Below, piece after piece: positions 1-12,951 of a stretch of DNA of 64,000 nucleotides. A program made the position numbers and the translations under genes. How positions within the stretch are numbered: the first letter of the stretch is position 1; each line of letters begins with the position of its first letter. Source of the DNA: Abelmoschus esculentus (taxonomy: Eukaryota > Streptophyta > Magnoliopsida > Malvales > Malvaceae); assembly GCA_035048815.1 (NCBI GenBank), contig JAUCBN010000032.1, positions 17,757,501 through 17,821,500 of the forward strand. The letters are read 5' to 3'. Under the pieces are notes generated by a model. The model saw nothing but the letters and a program-made list of their open reading frames with translations, was not told the DNA's origin and ran no database searches.

Positions 1-2217
1 CAATGAACAAAAATTTAATCTTTATACGCAGCGTTGTTAAACCAATCCACAAGGTCCTTTAAAAAGAACCTCCTTTGAAACCAGTAGTCTCGCATAACGG
101 GATGTCCAGCCAATATACTCGGATTAAACCAACATAATAAAGAACTTATTAATTAATTAAAGGTTTAATATTTGTTCCAATATCACGTAATACTTAGAAC
201 ATGATTAAAACATAAACTTTTATCATTATAATAAAATAAAAAATATTGGTTATAAATAAAGATAAAAAATCTCATATTAAATAAATAAAACATACTGAAA
301 TTTCCACTAATTTGAATATATGGTAGATTTAGTTACCAATATCTTGTTAAAAAAATTTTTAGGAATTGTCGACAAGAACCACGGTAATTGAGTCACTTTA
401 TCACTACACAAACACTAAATAACCAAAGATTTTAATAAGTGAAAAATCAAATCAAAGATCAAGAGAGAAAATAACCGATAATTAAAATATGATTGAACAA
501 AGAATAAAATAAGAGAACAAAGATGAAAGACAAAAGAGAGAGATTTTACTATATTCTCAAAGTAGGGTCGTGTACAATGCTTTCTCCAAAGTCAATGTAT
601 AAGATGAAAACCTAATTTCAATGGGTATTAAACCCTAATAATAAAGTTCATTAAACTTTAACTTAATATATGAATATCCACCGTGAATAAATATATTCAT
701 AACAATAAAATATATAATTTATTTTCATAAACTCAAGATGTTTAAATTCAAATCTCTAAAAATGAATATCATGTCTTTATCGAAGAGTCATCGAATTCAA
801 TGGAATAATTATTGAGGTTGATAATGTAATCCGAATATAAATTTTCATCTTTATTTGTGCGAATTTTTGAAAGGTTTCCCTATTCTAAGGGAGAGTTGGC
901 AGTTGTCACGGATTCGTCTCCCTTTGAGCAGCCAAGTCTGTCTCAGAAATGCAGGATGATGGTTGCCAAACCTCAGCCTTGGTTTGGGCACTCATCCAGA
1001 ATCTTAGCCTAATAGCCGCTTGTCTCCATGAGAGTGCGCCACTATCTCTGCTGTTGCCAATTGCCATGATCTCGTAATTTGTATTGCATTTCATTTGCTC
1101 CATCAGTCTTTCTCTGAAACGACACTCTTCTGGAAATCAACGTTCTAATATTCTCCTGGAAGCAATGCACCAGATATAAATCCTTGTACTTTTGAATTGT
1201 TGAAGCCTGAAGGAAGACTGGGGTTTTGTTCCGTTCTTTTTATCTAGAATCTGTGGATCTTACGCACACCCATGCGATCTATCATCTTTTTGTGTACTTC
1301 AACAACTCGTATTGAGCCTGTTCAACACAACCTTTATATTTTAGTAGTATATTTTATCCCAAGAATGGAGAATTTGTTCCCCAAAGCCGACATGGCTGAA
1401 AATGTTTATTTTCAATGAAAGCGGCACTGATCCTGGGGGAGATGTAGGTGACTTTAATTTGCCTTTTTGGACAGGAATTATTCCCATTATTCAACCCATA
1501 TCATCCCACAATCTTACTTTTCAACAGCATCAGAAACCAGGGTTCGGTCTGTCTCAAACCAACAGCTAAGTTCTTGTGCCTGTCTCGTCCCCTTGAGCCG
1601 CGGACATTTTACGCGAATAAAACTCATCTCTCTCTTTTAAGTATATTTATTTATATCTTACACTAAAAATTTAAATCTAAAATTTATGATTTAAAATTTA
1701 AATTTAAAGAATTTGAGATAAAACTTTTTTTAAAAATTAAAATTTAAATCAAGTTAATCGAGCAAAGTTCGGTTCAATTAATAATTTTCAAACAAATTTT
1801 AATTTAATTCAATTAACAAATAAAAAATTGATTAATTCCATCCACTTCCCCAAATGAATACCTCTAAATAGCTTTATTAGGTGGGAACTTTAATTTTCCA
1901 TGTCCAGAGAGCATCCCTCCGATCAGTTCGATTGCCTTCCATTACAAAGGATTCTGTAAGTTGTGCGTATGCCACGGCCCCTCTTCATCTGCATATGTTC
2001 CTTTGGTTTCATTTAGCACTATCAGACTCGTGTGCATGTACATATACTTTTATAATCATATATATGGAATTATATAAATCTCATCAATCCTTAGTATTAA
2101 TATGTAATAAAATTTATTAATTGTGAAAATATTATGATTTAAATTCTAAATTACATATGATATGTATACAAGTTAAAATAAATTAAGCATTCCAGGTGAC
2201 AAGTTTGAGAGAAATAA
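1..2217. other. AT-rich intergenic stretch, no gene seen
   Basis: No open frame here resembles a known protein. The longest are 60-80 codons, in low-complexity AT-rich sequence, and do not continue into spliceable exons. I see no terminal repeats, tRNA or clear transposon ends. The stretch beyond about 1.4 kb is downstream flank of the MATE gene, which reads toward it. Confidence 0.5.
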
Positions 2218-3795
2218 TTAAACGGGGGAGTGATGATTTGAATTGCTTAATAAAGAACGAGATTCCTCCTTGGATTCTGCTATGTACTCAGATTCTTCGT
2301 CATCGGCAACCTCCACTGCTCCGGTCAGCTCCTTAGCCTTTTCAGCCTCCAAATCCCAATCCGTTCTAAGCAACACCACCATCATGGTCACCATACACGA
2401 TACCTGTGCGGCCAATAGTCCCAGCCACAATCCTTTGAAATCAAAACCGGCTAAGAAAGCTAGCCACACCGCTACCGGCATGCCGACGAGGTAAAAGCAA
2501 CCGAGGTTGATGTTCGCCCCGATTTTGGGCCTGGCAGTTCCTCTCAGCACGCCGCAGCCGGTGGTTTGCGGACAGTTCCCGAGCTCACATAAACCGATTA
2601 CAGGCAAAACAAGAGAGGTTAATGCCACGATCTCTTTATCGTCCGTAAACATGCTTGACCATACGTTCCTAACGAGTACGGCAAAAACGAGTGCCGAAAA
2701 CCCCAGCATGAACCCGCAATGTAGTCCTACGACGGCCGCGAGTTTCGCTTTCTTGGGGCGGTTCGCGCCGAGTTCGTTCCCTACTCTTGTTGAGACACTG
2801 AAGCTCAACGAAGACGGAAATATGTAGATCAACGCCGTCGTTTGAATCAAAATTCCCATGGAAGCAACGGTAGCTCTAGGGTTTAACAACAATCCGCATA
2901 GAAGAATCATGATCTCGTACCACCACCATTCGAGGCAGACCGAAATGCAGCTCGGAATGGCCAAATTCAACAGTGGTTTCCACTCTTTGAAGCACTCCAT
3001 TGAAAATCCACCCCATGTCTTTTTGTGAACTTTAAAGTAGAGAATATAAATTACCAATGAGCTTACAAGGTTGAAGTTGGTCCACACCGCGCTAAGAGCA
3101 ACGCCCTTGATACCTAATTCAAGGTGCGATACGAGAAGGTAGTTGATCGGTATGTGTAGAAGAATCGATAAAATGGCGCAACATGTTAGAGGTAAAGTTA
3201 TGGATTGTGTTCTAAGATAGATTCTTAATGGGTGCAAAACGGACTGAGCTAAGAGGTCGGGGATAGAGTAAACAAGATAAGACTGAGCTTCAATGGCAAT
3301 AGCTTCATCTTGGCCGCAAGCTATGAGTATTTTCCTCATGTTCATCCACATAAGAGAAATGGGCAACGAGGTTACCAAGAGCAAGAGAACCGTTCTTTGC
3401 AACGTGATGCCGAGAAGAGTGTACTTTCGAGCACCGAAGGCTTGTCCACAAATGGACTCCATTCCCATGGCGAGACCCGAGAGAATAGAGTAACCGGTGA
3501 TGTTAGCAAAACCGATGGCGAGCGAACCACCTGCCAATGCGAGTTCACCAAGGTGGCCGAGGAAGAGCATGGAAATCAAGGAGCGGGAATACAACATCAG
3601 ACCTGTTAGTACCATGGGAAGAGCAATCTTAGCTATGGAAAAGGCTTCCTCGAGTGCAAGAGGGACCAAAGGGGTACTTTCTGGCTTCTGGATGTTGATT
3701 ATTATGTTGGAACATTTGGAGTTTTTGATAGGAACATGGTAAGGCACGTTTGAATTGCATTTGCAAGTGTGATTATATGAAAGAAGCTGGCTCAT
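2218..3795 (-). CDS. MATE efflux transporter (DTX-type, plant DTX48-51 subgroup)
   Basis: A single-exon frame of 525 codons beginning at a true ATG encodes a multidrug and toxic compound extrusion transporter. The protein has a hydrophilic N-terminus (about residues 1-45), then the usual hydrophobic segments of two MatE domains (about 55-215 and 275-440), and an acidic, serine-rich C-terminal tail. The family motif around CGQAFGA is at residues 116-122, and the second half has the conserved stretch VSTRVGNELGA. Family members are membrane antiporters exporting organic compounds; related Arabidopsis proteins have roles in hormone and stress responses, including a reported abscisic acid exporter (DTX50). 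The substrate cannot be read from sequence. Lack of introns and length near 500 residues fit this subgroup. No damage is visible. Confidence 0.95.
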   Translation of the reverse strand: MSQLLSYNHTCKCNSNVPYHVPIKNSKCSNIIINIQKPESTPLVPLALEEAFSIAKIALPMVLTGLMLYSRSLISMLFLGHLGELALAGGSLAIGFANITGYSILSGLAMGMESICGQAFGARKYTLLGITLQRTVLLLLVTSLPISLMWMNMRKILIACGQDEAIAIEAQSYLVYSIPDLLAQSVLHPLRIYLRTQSITLPLTCCAILSILLHIPINYLLVSHLELGIKGVALSAVWTNFNLVSSLVIYILYFKVHKKTWGGFSMECFKEWKPLLNLAIPSCISVCLEWWWYEIMILLCGLLLNPRATVASMGILIQTTALIYIFPSSLSFSVSTRVGNELGANRPKKAKLAAVVGLHCGFMLGFSALVFAVLVRNVWSSMFTDDKEIVALTSLVLPVIGLCELGNCPQTTGCGVLRGTARPKIGANINLGCFYLVGMPVAVWLAFLAGFDFKGLWLGLLAAQVSCMVTMMVVLLRTDWDLEAEKAKELTGAVEVADDEESEYIAESKEESRSLLSNSNHHSPV

Positions 3796-6660
3796 TTTTT
3801 TTTGTCTTGGAATTGAGAAAGAGAGTTTGTGGGGGTAATTCGAAGAAAATTGGAAATTGTAGAGGGTTTTTATAGTGGTTTCTGGGGGGAAGAATCGTTC
3901 AAGATGTCAAGTTGCTTTGAATTTTTGAAGCACTTGGACACGAATTTTACTAAGCTAAGACTAACCCACTTCTAATTTGTAAGTTTGTACTCTTTTTTTT
4001 TTGGTTGTTGCATTTACAGTATTCCAGGACTTTAACCAATTTATATTTGTGTTGCACACGATAAATAAATCTCCCGATAAGAATTTTTTATATATAATAC
4101 TTTAAACTTCAGATCTATATAAACGATATTAAATTATTTATCATTTAAATTAATAAATATTCTTAGATGACACGATACTAAATTTTTCATCATTTAATTT
4201 TTTTTCTTTAAAGATTACATAATTTTAAAGACTATAAAAAAAGAATGAAAATACAAAAATCTCATTAAAATGATATATTATATTCTTAAGTAAGCTTATA
4301 TAATAATTCCCAACTGAATCGGTGTAGATAAACCTGTAACACCAAACTCAATTAAAATTTCAAATATAATATTGATAAGTAGGGGGGGGGGGGGGTTCAA
4401 AAGTGTAGTGGAAGTCCCCGAGGACAAAATTTAAGCATACAATTAGAGGCTTAATGTACGGTGATAAAAAAAAAGGACATGGATATTGGGTTTCAATACA
4501 AAACACTTTTGTTCAGTTTACTGTCTTGTGTTGGTACTTGAAATTCTTCCTTTGAGTGATTTGTTGGGGGAGTTTTCAATGAAATGAAGTACTACAAATA
4601 TTCTATGAACCATGCAAAAACATTGTCTAGTGGCAGGCTACAAGGATGTAAGAATTTTGTCCCCCCAAAACTAAATAACCAGTGGAAATTCTATAAATGG
4701 AAAGACTGCGAGCTATATGTGGACGCATTAGATTGTCCAGAAATTGTGTTTCTCATTTTCTTCCCGATAGTGTTACCTTTAAGACCAAGTCCAATACATT
4801 AGATTAACTAACTTTTCTTGTTCAGTAATGAAGTCTCACCACCTCCATTTTTGCTCTCGAATTGTGTGGCTAGGGGTTCTTCCACCTCCATTTCAGTTAA
4901 AAAACGACAAGATGCTTATCAGAATATAATAGTGTCATCATGCTTGTGATGGAAACCTAGAAAAGAGTGGCATTCAGAATGATGAGGGAAAAGACAATTG
5001 AGTCTCTTTTTGCCGAAAGTGTTGAAAAAGCAGCGGCGGGACAATGTGATAGTTTGGTTAGTCCTCAATGGGGCTGAATCCCAAGCACCATCAACACAGT
5101 GTTGAATTCATGACCTAACAGGCAACATCAATCTTTGTTTGAATGGGTCTCCCAAGACTTTTGTTCCCATTCCTGTCGGTTTCAACATGGGAAGACCCTT
5201 CTTGTCCAAGTTTTCACATTGGATTAAGTTTTTCAAAAAGTGTGGTAACAGGAAAGAATTTATGTGTGTTGAGTAATTTCGGACCGCAAACACATTTAAT
5301 ATTGTGTTTTTAAAGTGTTCGTATTGAGTCGAGGACACGAACCTGATCCTACGACCTCCTGACGGAGACAAAGAAAACTTGTTTAGATGAGATGAAATCA
5401 CTGTTGAAGCGTGGAATATCAAAACTTCAAGTTCAACCGCAGTGTGGGTCTTGCTGCAGAAATATGAGCCCAACATAGATATAAATACGGTTTTCATATC
5501 ACCCAATTACCATTGGACGATTCATCTAAAACCAAATAACAATACATACATACATATACTTTTATATTCTTATGAATCAAAGCAAACCGTATACAGAAAA
5601 TACCAGCAGAGACTTCACAGATACCTAGTTAGTACTTACCTGAATACACCTTGTCAATTTACGAGCGTGCAGTATCTTTGTATCATATATCTAGGAACTA
5701 AAATGTGCATGAAGGTTATTTCAGTTGGACTATCCCCAAAACTATTTGAATACGAACTTCCGAATATGTTTTACGTGTAGCTGGATCAATGACATTTCTG
5801 TTCTGTGCACTAACAAGGAGGCAAATTTTATGAACATTTGTTTGCTAGGTTTGGAAACATGACAACACTGTCCATTTCAGGCAAATTTTATGAGCTGGAA
5901 ACCCAAATGATCAATATTTAAATAAGTATCCCTAGGGTCGAGTTGGAGATATCTATGGCAATGGGCTGTCTGGGACCTTAGATTTTAATGGAGAAGAGTA
6001 ACTGTGGATGGGTCCATTTCGGTAGTACAGTACATATCTTGATTATATGTCATTCAAGTTTGATTTAGGAAGGAGGATAATTTAAATATTTTATTTTATT
6101 AATTTGTATGTGAAAAGTGCAATTTTTGAGTAATATTTTGTGGTGTTTAACCACGTTATTTTATAAAAATTGGACCCATCTCATCTAATATAATTGTTCT
6201 GTCGAGTTTTAACCTAAAGTTATAATTACAGTGTCAAGGATCGATGGCTGCATTATTTTGCGTGGAAGTCTTTATTGTGATTTATAAGATATCTGATCAA
6301 TGTTCTTTTTAATATTAATTTATCCAACTGGACCAACAGGCAACAGGTAGGGAACCCCTTTGGGTATAACATAAAACTTAAAGATTTACTTTTTTGTATC
6401 ATTTGATTTTAAAACAAACCCAAGCCTTGTTGGGTACAGTATGGATTCATCCATTGGATCATGGAAATGAGCAAACGAGGGGTTGGACGTGGAGAAAACC
6501 CAGGGAAAATACAGCTCGACTGTGCCAGACGTGGGCGATGTGCAGCCTCGTTCTTTTTCTCAAAGTTTTTTTAACCCTCAAAACCATCACATCACCCAAA
6601 GGATCCGCCCTTTCACCCCCGACACGCCCACGCCTTGTCCCCTTTGTCATTTCTGAGACT
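3796..6660. other. Intergenic stretch between MATE and ERF genes
   Basis: AT-rich spacer with no convincing coding sequence; frames of 60-130 codons on both strands match nothing I recognise. It holds the MATE gene promoter on its left side. The one distinctive sequence is a run of 14 G at 4382-4395. Confidence 0.45.
4382..4395 (+). repeat. Homopolymer run of 14 G
   Basis: Fourteen consecutive G residues stand in AT-rich surroundings. Such runs are prone to length error in assembly and to slippage in vivo. Confidence 0.9.
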
Positions 6661-6667
6661 TCTGACT

Positions 6668-6674
6668 TATAAAT
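6668..6674 (+). promoter_or_regulatory. Probable TATA box of the A-4 ERF gene
   Basis: TATAAAT lies about 70 bp upstream of the start codon, a plausible distance for a short leader. A second TATA-like sequence at 6722-6729 is only 15 bp before the ATG. It could not drive a transcript containing that start codon, so the upstream site is preferred. Confidence 0.45.
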
Positions 6675-6743
6675 CCGCCCTCAACAAATTAACCTTTAAC
6701 CCCCTCCAACCAGCACATTACTATATAAGTTTAGACCACAAAC

Positions 6744-7481
6744 ATGGCCGATCCTTCAACCGGTGAAACCACAAAAGAGCAGCTATCACCCACTCCGACA
6801 CCTCTACAAATCCCACAGACGCAAGACCAGTCGCCAAAACCTGTTCAGTCTCCAGGAACCACTTCCACATCGAGCCATCACCTGCTGCAAACAGACTCAT
6901 CGCCTACACTTGCTGTCCCGACGACGACTGTTCGATCTCCAGGCGGGAATCCGAATCCCACATCTTCGAGAAAGCAGCGGGCTACTTATCGGGGAGTATG
7001 AAGCAGGAGCGGCAAATGGGTGTCCGAAATACGGGAGCCGCGTAAAACCACGCGTATATGGCTCGGGACGTACCCTACACCCGAAATGGCAGCCACTGCG
7101 TATGATGTGGCTGCTATTGCCCTAAAAGGTCCCAACACGGATCTAAACTTCGCTGATATGGCTCTTTCGTATCCCCAAGCAGCTTCTACGTCTGCAGCCG
7201 ATATTCGGGCAGCCGCTGCTGCAGCAGCTTCCCGATTACCCAAGCCCACATCAAAAGACGAAGGCAAGCCTGGAAATGAGGGTACCACGTCAGGTCCTAG
7301 AACGCAACCTTCTGGTTCAGATCAGGAATATATTGACGAGGAAGAGCTTCTAAACTTCCCTAATTTGATGGTGGACATGGCGGAAGGAATGCTGGTAAGC
7401 CCTCCCAGCTGGATAAATTCACCACCCTCCGATGATTCGCCGGATCATTCAGATGCAGACAGCCTATGGACTTACCCTTAA
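6744..7481 (+). pseudogene. DREB A-4 type AP2/ERF transcription factor with in-frame stop inside the AP2 domain
   Basis: One continuous frame of 246 codons is broken only by TGA at 6999-7001 (codon 86). Before it is a Pro/Ser/Thr-rich N-terminus ending in the first AP2 residues (YRGV). After it the same frame continues with SGKWVSEIREP, RIWLGTYPTPEMAA, AYDVAAIALKG and LNFAD, the rest of an AP2 domain. It then has an Ala-rich segment and an acidic C-terminus with DMAEGMLVSPPSW and a final LWTYP. Family members bind DRE/CRT-type DNA in the nucleus. The domain sequence and the Ala-rich stretch fit subgroup A-4 (TINY, ERF025-like). The codon expected after YRGV is usually Arg; CGA to TGA is a one-base change at a CpG. 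Upstream translation would give 85 residues with no usable AP2 fold, so the allele is probably null unless the stop is a sequencing error or is read through. There is no other damage, which suggests a recent event. Confidence 0.85.
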
Positions 7482-10400
7482 AGAAATTTAGAAGCATGCG
7501 ATTGGAAACTTAACTATATCATTAGTAACAGTGATCAAATGCTGTTTTTCTTTTCTCTTGTTTTTCCAGCAATACAAAGTGCTGGTTGTGGACGACTCGG
7601 AATGTTTTTTTCCTTTCTAGTAGTACGATAGCTTGCTTGTCATCCTCCGATTTAGAGTGTTTTTTTCTTTTCACTTTTTCTCTCTGGTTCTGGTATTTTC
7701 TTACGTTAGTGCCTATGAAAAAAGCCTATTTCTAAGCTAAAAAGTTTCTGTGTGGTTCTGGTACCACCCATTCTCCTTTTTCCATGAAAGTTCATTTGGG
7801 AGATGGGAATTGAAGTAGTCATATCGCTCAGCTGTATAGGCCATAGCATGATGAAGATTCTGAACTTGGATATTCCAAATCTCCCTGGTCCCAATTGTTT
7901 CGTTCAGATGCAGTGATTTTGATGATCCCAAGTCCTTTGCTTTCTTCCTGTCAAGAACTACTGTGTCATCACAAAACAACCTATCTTGTTGCTCGTCTTA
8001 ACGGTATAAACTGTTTTCCAACCACGTTTTTGTTTCTTTTGATTGTCTGTCTGTTATTTACCAAAATTTGCGCTTTCGAGAGGTTGAAGATTTGGATGCA
8101 AAATATATTCCATTTAGAGCGGTAGACTAGAAGAGAAGAGCTATGAATAGTTTAGGTCTGGTAAAAAATATCATCACAGTCTTACTTTCCGTACTGATGA
8201 CGTCACCTGAGAAATGATGAATGGTTTATAGTTGTTGGACAGTAATTAAAATCATATTAAATATTATATAAACATTATATTAAAGTCAAGGTAGATAGGT
8301 TGCGTATGTTTTTATTAATATTTGTCACATTTAATCTACGGATACAGAGGTTTTTAAACCATTCAAATCGAGAGAATGCATAATTTTTAATACACAAATA
8401 ATACTTTGATTTCAAGAAATCTAACCAGATTAACGGTTAATTTAATTTAAAATTTTTAATCACGTATCAATATGTCGTAGACATCTTCGGTAATTGTAGT
8501 ACAATTTTAACTGATTTAGATAAGTACTATACCGAGAAAGGAAAAGTTATGAAGTGTATTTCTCTAAATCAATGAGACAAGTTTTCATATAGGAGTATTT
8601 TTTTTCTCAAGTCCTGAATTTAAAGTTGTATTATGATAATATGACAAATTTTAATATTAATGACGAGGTTAACTACTGATTTTTTTCTTTAATTTGATAA
8701 AAATCTTGCTTTATAGGAATCTAAAAAATAATAAGTGGTTTCTCGCTCGACAACAAAAATTGAGTACCTCAGTATAGCATATGCTACTACAAAGTTATTA
8801 TTGTTGCAAGCATTACTTAACGGATTAGGAGTATTGTTTGAAAGCACACCAAGTCTGATAACTCTAGTGTTGTGGTTGTCTCGAAAAATTTAATATTATA
8901 CTCTAAATTCAATTATATTGAATTAGATTTATATTTTATTTTATATTTTATTGGACAGTTATATATCAATAAAGTTTTTGTTTGTCAATAAATTACAGAC
9001 ATTATGCATTGCTCTCAACAGGTTTCAAGTCAAGTTGTTGGTGACACCCATGTCTTCCATGTTAACATGTACACAAGTAACTGCAAGACAAGGATGGTGT
9101 TTTTTATGTGTTTCTTAACTTTCGATTCGGTTGTTGTTTGATTTTTCTTTTTGTAAGTATTTTTTTGTTTCAATTCAGAATGTTTAGAAAGTAGGATGAA
9201 TGTTATAGTATATCTCATGTAATTCTAAGGTAGTTAAGATAATTAAGAGTGATTTGGGATATGTTATTAGATCATTACTTTATAATTAACCATTAATTAT
9301 CTCCACCCTTAGCATAAATATTGATTGGTCTACATGACTAATAGAAAAACAAGAGAATCATCTCTCATTTTATCATTCTCGTCAATCTTATCATCTTTCA
9401 AAATTTAATTTTGAAAATATATGGAAAAAGGTAAAAAAAAAAAATTGAAATTTTAGGTTTTACGTTATATAAGAAGAAACTCACATTTAATTCAATACAA
9501 AATCTAAAATTGTGTCCAGAATAGTCGTGTTGGAAACTAAATGGGAAATATTTTTAAATGATTTTTATTAAAAATAAATTTTTAAGTAATTTCCTAAACG
9601 AGAGTATCAAGACAAATCTGGCATTTACATTTATGGTTGAAAATGGGAAAGTGACAAGACATCCTTGTACTATGAAAACTACTGTTTCTTGCGCCTGTCC
9701 AAAACTTTTCTGCCTCTTGAATTTCGAAATGCATTAACAAGACAAATAGGTCAGGGAATGGGAGAGTAATAATAATAAAAGGTCGTCCAAATTGACAGTT
9801 GAAATGCTGTTGGCCAACTTGCCTGAAGGAGCTTGTTCAAGGCTGTTTCAGATTTGTTTTTCCAAGGACAAGGGCACAGAAATGGAAAATTGGACATGGC
9901 CACGGCCATGCCAAGCAACATAGATGATGTCTAACGCTGCCAACAGGCCTTTTCAAATACAAGAATGACTGAATTTAAAGTATAGAAACTAAATTTTAAA
10001 AGTTGAAAAAGTACAAGGATGAAGAGAGAAGTAGACCCATAGAATAGTGTCATTTCCCTCGAAAGGCTTAGGCAATAATTCAAGTCAAAATTACAGATTT
10101 TGGGCCCACCCTGTTGCTCCATGTTTTAGATTTGAATCTCGAGTTTGTCCAATTTCCTCAAGAGATTATAAATAGGGTGGAGCCCTTCCATTTGTTCTTA
10201 TGCAGTCAGTCTTTCTAGGGAAACTTGTCCTTACACAAAGGTAAAACTTAAAAGGAACATCAATTTGGGTAGTGACAAAAGTGGAGGAAAACTATTCTAG
10301 GTCACTCAAGTTATCTTGTGTTTCTAATTTGATCACTAAAATTTAAAATTTATTCTATTTTGGTCACTCAAAAGAAGGCTTTTTGCTTGTCATACTTGAG

Positions 10401-11761
10401 AGGAACGTTTTGGGGGATCTTTTTATAAATTGACCAAAGAAATTTAAACGATGTTATAAACTTACTGATGATTGAAAGTTTAAAGATGATTTTTAAAATA
10501 AAAATACAGATGCATGACCAAAACAGAAACATAGGGAGGTAATAATTCGAGTTGTTAACATCATCGATGATCTTTGTTCCTAGGAGGATACGTATGTGTC
10601 TACCGGAAGTGGAACATGTTTTTCTTCTAAAAATAGTGAAGTATAAAAACAGAGTAAATGAATCAGATTGATCCTTTCCTATTCACTTAGGTTGTAAGGT
10701 TTAGAGTATCTTCTTCGTTCTTTTAGAGTCTTTATTTTTCTCCTCTTTTAAGTAAGATTAGAATTATAATTAAGATTTATCAAAAAAAATTTATTATGAT
10801 TAGAATTTAATTTTAACAATTGTTTTTAAAAATAAAAATACAAATGGAATTACAATTAATGGTTGAAGAGAAAAACTAAAAGACCAAATCGTGTGTAAGC
10901 TGTGTTACCCAGACAAAGAAGATCTCTTGTCAAAATTCTTATACAAGTCGACATCACAATAAATTGTTCTCTTTAATTATAACATTAAAAAAGTATTCAA
11001 CTAAATTTACTTTCGTTAGTATTCTACTGTATCAAAGACACTCTAGAAAACATGGTTTTGTGCAGTTATGCGACGGATTTAATGGTAATAAATAGAAAAA
11101 AAATACCGTTGGCAGCAAACAAAAGGCAGAATCTTAGAAGGAGACAGTTCCACCGCCCCCAGAAGTGAAAGAGTAGGCGGAGAGCTTATGGGCCACGAGG
11201 GACACGCGCTCTAACGCGGCAATATAAATAAAATAAAATAAAATAAAATTATTCTACAGACGCTGTTACCCGTCACCGCCGCCGCCGCCGTCTCATCCCT
11301 TTGTCGGGTAATGGAAAATGGCAGTTGCAAAGTATTTTAACTGTCAATCGTGAATTAGGAGTCATTAAGATACGCGATTTGCCCATTACCAGCTGCCACC
11401 TCGTCATCCGTTTTCCACATAGGAGTAATTGAAAGTTTCAAAGGAGAAAAGGACTCTATTTCTATTTTATAATGTTAAATGTTATTAATATTAAATATTA
11501 TTAAATTAATTAATAAAAATTAAAAAAAAAATAAGATTTTAATATATAATTATAAATTATTTAAAATAAAATTTTAATTAGATTAATTATACATTAAGTC
11601 TTTGAAATTATTAATTTTTATTAATCAATTTAATAGTGTTTAATGATGCCCAACATTAATAATATTCAACAGTATTCGGTGCTTGATGCACATGCTAATA
11701 CTAGACTCATCCATCTGATAGTGGATAAAATAATAAAAACATCATAAGATATAAAAATATA
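7482..11761. other. Intergenic stretch between the two DREB-type genes
   Basis: No gene is recognised. The first few hundred bases are the ERF 3' region. Sequence is AT-rich with scattered frames of at most 80 codons. Two microsatellites lie together: an AAAAT-type tract at about 11224-11249 and a CCG tract at about 11275-11291, in a locally GC-richer patch (11140-11300). Confidence 0.45.
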
Positions 11762-12019
11762 CTCCTTCTGTCTCATATAAGAAGTCCATTATTGACTTTT
11801 TAAAGTCAAAATTTTTAAACTTTGACCATAGTTATTTTAAATATTTTAATTTATTAAATTTTATAAAATATATATTCTTAAACTACTTGGTTAGAGGTTT
11901 CTAAGATATATTTTTTAAAATATTTTTATCAATAATAGATTTAAAGTTATAATGAGTCAAAGTTTAAAAAATTTGACAAAAAAAATCAATATTAGACAAA
12001 TAAAACGGGACGGAGGTAG
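11762..12019. mobile_element. Stowaway-like MITE (Tc1/Mariner type)
   Basis: A 258-bp non-coding segment is bounded by TA dinucleotides (11760-11761 and 12020-12021). It has imperfect terminal inverted repeats: the left begins CTCCTTCTGTCTCAT and the right, read on the minus strand, begins CTACCTCCGTCCCG. The inverted similarity continues inward for about 35 bp. CTCCCTCCGTCCC-type ends with a TA target duplication are the hallmark of Stowaway MITEs. It lies about 0.9 kb upstream of the CBF gene. Confidence 0.8.
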
Positions 12020-12580
12020 TAATTGTTATTGATTATCGATAAATTTAAAATATATATTATAGTTTTTTATAAAATGATTAAATTTATTTCGAAAATAATT
12101 AAAAATAGTTATATCTTAATCATGTTTAATAATATTTTTTATTTAAATTTAATTATAAAATATTTTATTAAAAAGTATTAGAATACTCGATAACATTTAA
12201 GATTTCAAACCTTAAATTTAGAAAAATTATTAGATAAACCTTGTTCATCATGTTATCTATGATCTTAACCAATTAGATTCATTTATATTATTTTTATCAA
12301 AGATAAATCATCATCTTTTTCTTACATGTAATTAGAGAATGAATAGTTATTAAATAATTATTTTAAGATGAATGAACCAGATTAATTAAACCACATATAA
12401 CATAATAAATATAGTTTATCTAATATTTTTTTTAAATTTTTTTTTAAATTAAATAAATTTAGTACTCAAGAAAGGGTCAAAGGTTTAGGAAGTCCTGTAA
12501 GGTTCTCCCATGATTCCAACAGCTACAGAAGTAGTGATTTTTTGGAACATAAATCCAGAAGTCTCATGAGTCAAATATCA

Positions 12581-12586
12581 CACGTG
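12581..12586. promoter_or_regulatory. G-box/ABRE-like core CACGTG upstream of the CBF gene
   Basis: A perfect CACGTG palindrome lies in ACACGTGTC context about 200 bp upstream of the CBF TATA box. G-box cores bind bZIP, bHLH and PIF-type factors, and PIF control through G-boxes is established for Arabidopsis CBF genes. Activity here is inference. Confidence 0.45.
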
Positions 12587-12785
12587 TCATTCCCTGAAGT
12601 ATCGAGAACTTGTCTGGAAAATGGTACAGCTGGCTAAGGAAACCCCAAGCGTGGATCCCCTCGTCTCTCCCACACAAAGCCTACAGGCTACAGCCTGGAT
12701 CCTCTTGGATTTTCCGTGTTCTTATATCTGTATAAAAATCCGTACTTTCCAAACCTATGCTATGCTATGATCTCAACAACTTATC

Positions 12786-12793
12786 TATATAAG
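12786..12793 (+). promoter_or_regulatory. TATA box of the CBF/DREB1 gene
   Basis: TATATAAG lies 159 bp upstream of the start codon, implying a 5' leader of roughly 130 bases rich in pyrimidine runs. It is the only canonical TATA box close to the gene in the correct orientation. Confidence 0.65.
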
Positions 12794-12951
12794 GCAGTTT
12801 CATTTGACACTTGTCAATCAAATCCAAATCTCATAGTTTTGTTTCTCTACCTTACTCCGACTTAACTGGGAAGTTCACTGTCGGACTTGTCCAACTCAAT
12901 TGTTTTATCAACGAAGTCGAGTTTACTCTTTTGATATTGCTTCGTTTTTAA

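Noticed and set aside
5108..5780. 132- and 112-codon overlapping frames
   Set aside because: No similarity to any family I know and no promoter or splice context; considered chance.
7020..7481. Separate downstream gene starting after the ERF stop codon
   Set aside because: It begins inside the AP2 domain, lacks an ATG at its start (GTG), and is in the same frame as the upstream part, so it is the rest of one broken gene.
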